DNA of 64,000 bases from Lachnospiraceae bacterium. Lineage in GTDB: Bacteria > Bacillota > Clostridia > Lachnospirales > Lachnospiraceae. The notes below the pieces were generated by a model. That model was given only the letters and a program-made list of their open reading frames with translations, did not search any database and was not told where the DNA came from. The stretch is taken from positions 62,001 through 126,000 of the forward strand of contig JAFWTY010000028.1 in the NCBI GenBank assembly GCA_017518735.1, written 5' to 3'. This document shows, in pieces, positions 62,552 to 64,000 of the stretch. How positions within the stretch are numbered: the first letter of the stretch is position 1; every line of letters starts with the position of its first letter. The position numbers and the translations under genes are program-made.

Positions 62552-63154
62552 TTATCCGTTATTCTCCTCTTTTGAAAGAATCTCCCACATTTTCCGGAAA
62601 GCCTTTCCACGATGAGAAATCTGATTCTTCTCTTCCATCGGGAGTTCTCCGGAACTTACTTCATATCCTTCGGGACGAAAAATAGGATCATAGCCGAATC
62701 CGTTCGTTCCGCGTTCCTCGTATCCGATATAGCCTTCCATGGTCTCTCTGACTACAATTTCCTTACCGTCCGGCAAAACTGCAGCTACGGCACATACAAA
62801 ACGCCCCGTACGCTCTTCCTTCGGTACACCATCGAGCCGTTCGATGATTGCGGCATTTTTGATGGAATACGGCGTATCTTCGCCCAGATAACGTGCGGAA
62901 TAGATACCAGGTTCTTTATTCAGAGCATCCACTTCCAGACCGGAGTCGTCAGCCAGAACCAGTTCTTTACACTTTTCATGAATTGCTCTCGCTTTCAGCA
63001 GTGCATTTTCTTCAAAAGTGGTTCCGTTCTCTTCGACGTCGGTTTCCAGTCCGGCTTCCTTCATGGATAAGATTTCAATGTCATCATCATTCATAATGGA
63101 TTTGATCTCACGAATCTTTCCCATGTTACCCGTTGCAACTATTATTCTTTTCAT
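62552..63154 (-). CDS. rdgB: XTP/dITP diphosphatase (RdgB/HAM1)
   Basis: 200 residues, start after GGAGGCC. Motifs: IVATGNMGKIREIK (SxNxxK-type start), TTFEENALLKARAI, LADDSGLEVDAL, GIYSARYLGED and GYDPIFRPEGYE, with SHRGKAFRKM at the end. It removes ITP, dITP and XTP from the nucleotide pool by cleaving pyrophosphate. Upstream lie three GTTWACATAA motifs and a TTGGTT-16-TATAAA promoter-like pair. Confidence 0.95.
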   Translation of the reverse strand: MKRIIVATGNMGKIREIKSIMNDDDIEILSMKEAGLETDVEENGTTFEENALLKARAIHEKCKELVLADDSGLEVDALNKEPGIYSARYLGEDTPYSIKNAAIIERLDGVPKEERTGRFVCAVAAVLPDGKEIVVRETMEGYIGYEERGTNGFGYDPIFRPEGYEVSSGELPMEEKNQISHRGKAFRKMWEILSKEENNG

Positions 63155-63193
63155 GTCAAAAAAGGCCTCCGAATTACGAGTTTATATTAAGAA

Positions 63194-63290
63194 GATTATG
63201 TAAACCAATATTCATTTGTTGCATTTCTCTTGTTGCAAAAAATGTCAAGGTTTAGCCTTTGAATTATGTAAACTTCATTATGTTAACTAT
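63194..63290 (-). promoter_or_regulatory. three GTTWACATAA-type motifs upstream of rdgB
   Basis: On the minus strand TAGTTAACATAATG (63276-63290), AAGTTTACATAATTC (63261-63275) and TTGGTTTACATAATC (63194-63208). The last overlaps a TTGGTT-16-TATAAA promoter-like pair just before rdgB. Identical cores lie at 2462-2496. Confidence 0.4.
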
Positions 63291-63377
63291 ACCATATATC
63301 GAAAATTAAGTCCTGATATAATTATCTGATAGTTCTTGACTTTTCCGGTCATTATAGTCGCTATCGCTTACTGTGAC

Positions 63378-64000
63378 TCAATTTGCGGACTTTTCATTTG
63401 CGTCTTTTTCTCTCCTCGGCGGTTTCGGTCCGTTGTATTGCAAAAAATACGTCTTCATCATACCGTTATAGATTTTCCGGTTCTTATCAGCCTTTCTTCC
63501 AAGGTCATGTTCGGCATTTTCATACGATGTAATCAGGAACATTGACCAGGAATCGAGATTTTTATACCGCTCTCCGATTGTCTGATAGAGTTTTGGAAGG
63601 GCCTGTTTTTCTTCCAGACGTTCGCCGTAAGGAGGGTTCGTGATAATGAATCCATACTTCTTGGGATGGGATAGTTTCGCTACATCTCTCGTCTGGAAAT
63701 GAATATATTGATCTACGCCGGCTAATTTCGCGTTCTCTCTTGCGATACGAACCATCTCAGGGTCCAAATCATAGCCCTGAATATCCAAAAACTCCGCAGA
63801 GAGCGTCCTGTCTATCCGGTCATTTGCATCTTCCACACAGTCATACCAGAATTTCGACGGAATAATATGCTTCCAATTCTCTGCTGTAAAAGATCTGTCG
63901 AGTCCCGGAGCAATATTTGCTGCCATCATCGCAGCTTCAATCGGAATGGTTCCGCTTCCGCAGAAGGGATCCACCAGAATTCTATCCTTCTTCCAGGGTG
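63378..64000 (-). CDS. RlmL/RlmI-like 23S rRNA methyltransferase, C-terminal part
   Basis: The gene enters from the right edge in frame (PWKKDRILVDPFCGSG), so the N-terminal THUMP region is outside the window. The Rossmann motifs are DPFCGSGTIPIEAAMMAANI, IQGYDLDPEMVRIARENA and the catalytic ITNPPYGERL (NPPY, amino-group methylation). This is the TrmN/RlmL (YpsC) family that methylates a guanine N2 in 23S rRNA or tRNA. A basic tail (PKPPRREKDANEKSAN) ends it. GTG 63974 is an internal codon, not the start. Confidence 0.88.
   Translation of the reverse strand, partial: PWKKDRILVDPFCGSGTIPIEAAMMAANIAPGLDRSFTAENWKHIIPSKFWYDCVEDANDRIDRTLSAEFLDIQGYDLDPEMVRIARENAKLAGVDQYIHFQTRDVAKLSHPKKYGFIITNPPYGERLEEKQALPKLYQTIGERYKNLDSWSMFLITSYENAEHDLGRKADKNRKIYNGMMKTYFLQYNGPKPPRREKDANEKSAN

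Overview
The window reads as chromosomal DNA of a low-to-mid GC anaerobic Clostridia (Bacillota), most like Lachnospiraceae. The evidence is clean AGGAGG-type ribosome sites, many ATGA or TAATG junctions, and families typical of that group: DUF3048 lipoprotein, DUF3793, ATC hydrolase-like proteins, DUF6110 beside a metal P-type ATPase, class B sortase, and a zinc-ribbon Ser/Thr kinase with a DUF6273-like tail. Family names come from recognition by eye; no database search was possible.

Layout. 0-5 kb: start of a dGTPase gene, two tRNA-Leu genes, a small membrane operon and a YerB-like lipoprotein. 5-20 kb: biotin ligase, a sugar isomerase-like protein, and a signalling/surface block (CHASE2 adenylate cyclase, two GGDEF proteins of which one is interrupted, FecR protein, 1409-residue surface protein, phosphodiester glycosidase). 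20-25 kb: PPP phosphatase and Hanks-type kinase pair, radical SAM/SPASM protein, DJ-1 protein. 25-31 kb: transport block with a frameshifted MacB-like protein, an HlyD-like adaptor and two sugar-type ABC permeases, without ATPase or binding protein. 31-35 kb: zinc-ribbon membrane protein, repeat lipoprotein, tcdA, HAD remnant. 34.6-40 kb: an apparent metal-responsive operon (DUF3793, flavodoxin, two YbtPQ-like ABC half-transporters, methyltransferase). 40-44.4 kb: ATC-hydrolase-like proteins, small membrane proteins, hydrolase, methyltransferase. 44.4-50 kb: P-type ATPase, DUF6110, enolase, FeoC-like and Cys-rich HMA proteins. 50-54.6 kb: accessory stretch with a decayed DpnII-like restriction-modification operon, a 633-residue orphan and a tRNA-Gly/tRNA-Pro pair. 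54.7-64 kb: two-component system, DUF1508, sortase B with a thioester/SpaA surface protein, DUF853 ATPase, YfcE, RdgB and the end of an RNA methyltransferase gene.

The strongest unusual signals are three. (1) The DUF3793 gene has an in-frame UGA where I recall the family having the second Cys of a CxxC motif. The frame continues 43 codons with family-like sequence, and a possible bacterial SECIS hairpin lies downstream, so it is a selenoprotein candidate. (2) An 18-bp operator, GGTTAG-N6-CTAACC, occurs four times on two near-consensus promoters that drive flavodoxin/ABC and FeoC-like genes; this suggests a DtxR-like metal repressor. (3) Several genes are broken in ways readable base by base: a nonsense codon in a diguanylate cyclase, a one-base frameshift in a MacB-like gene, and a deletion apparently at a short direct repeat in a DNA methyltransferase.
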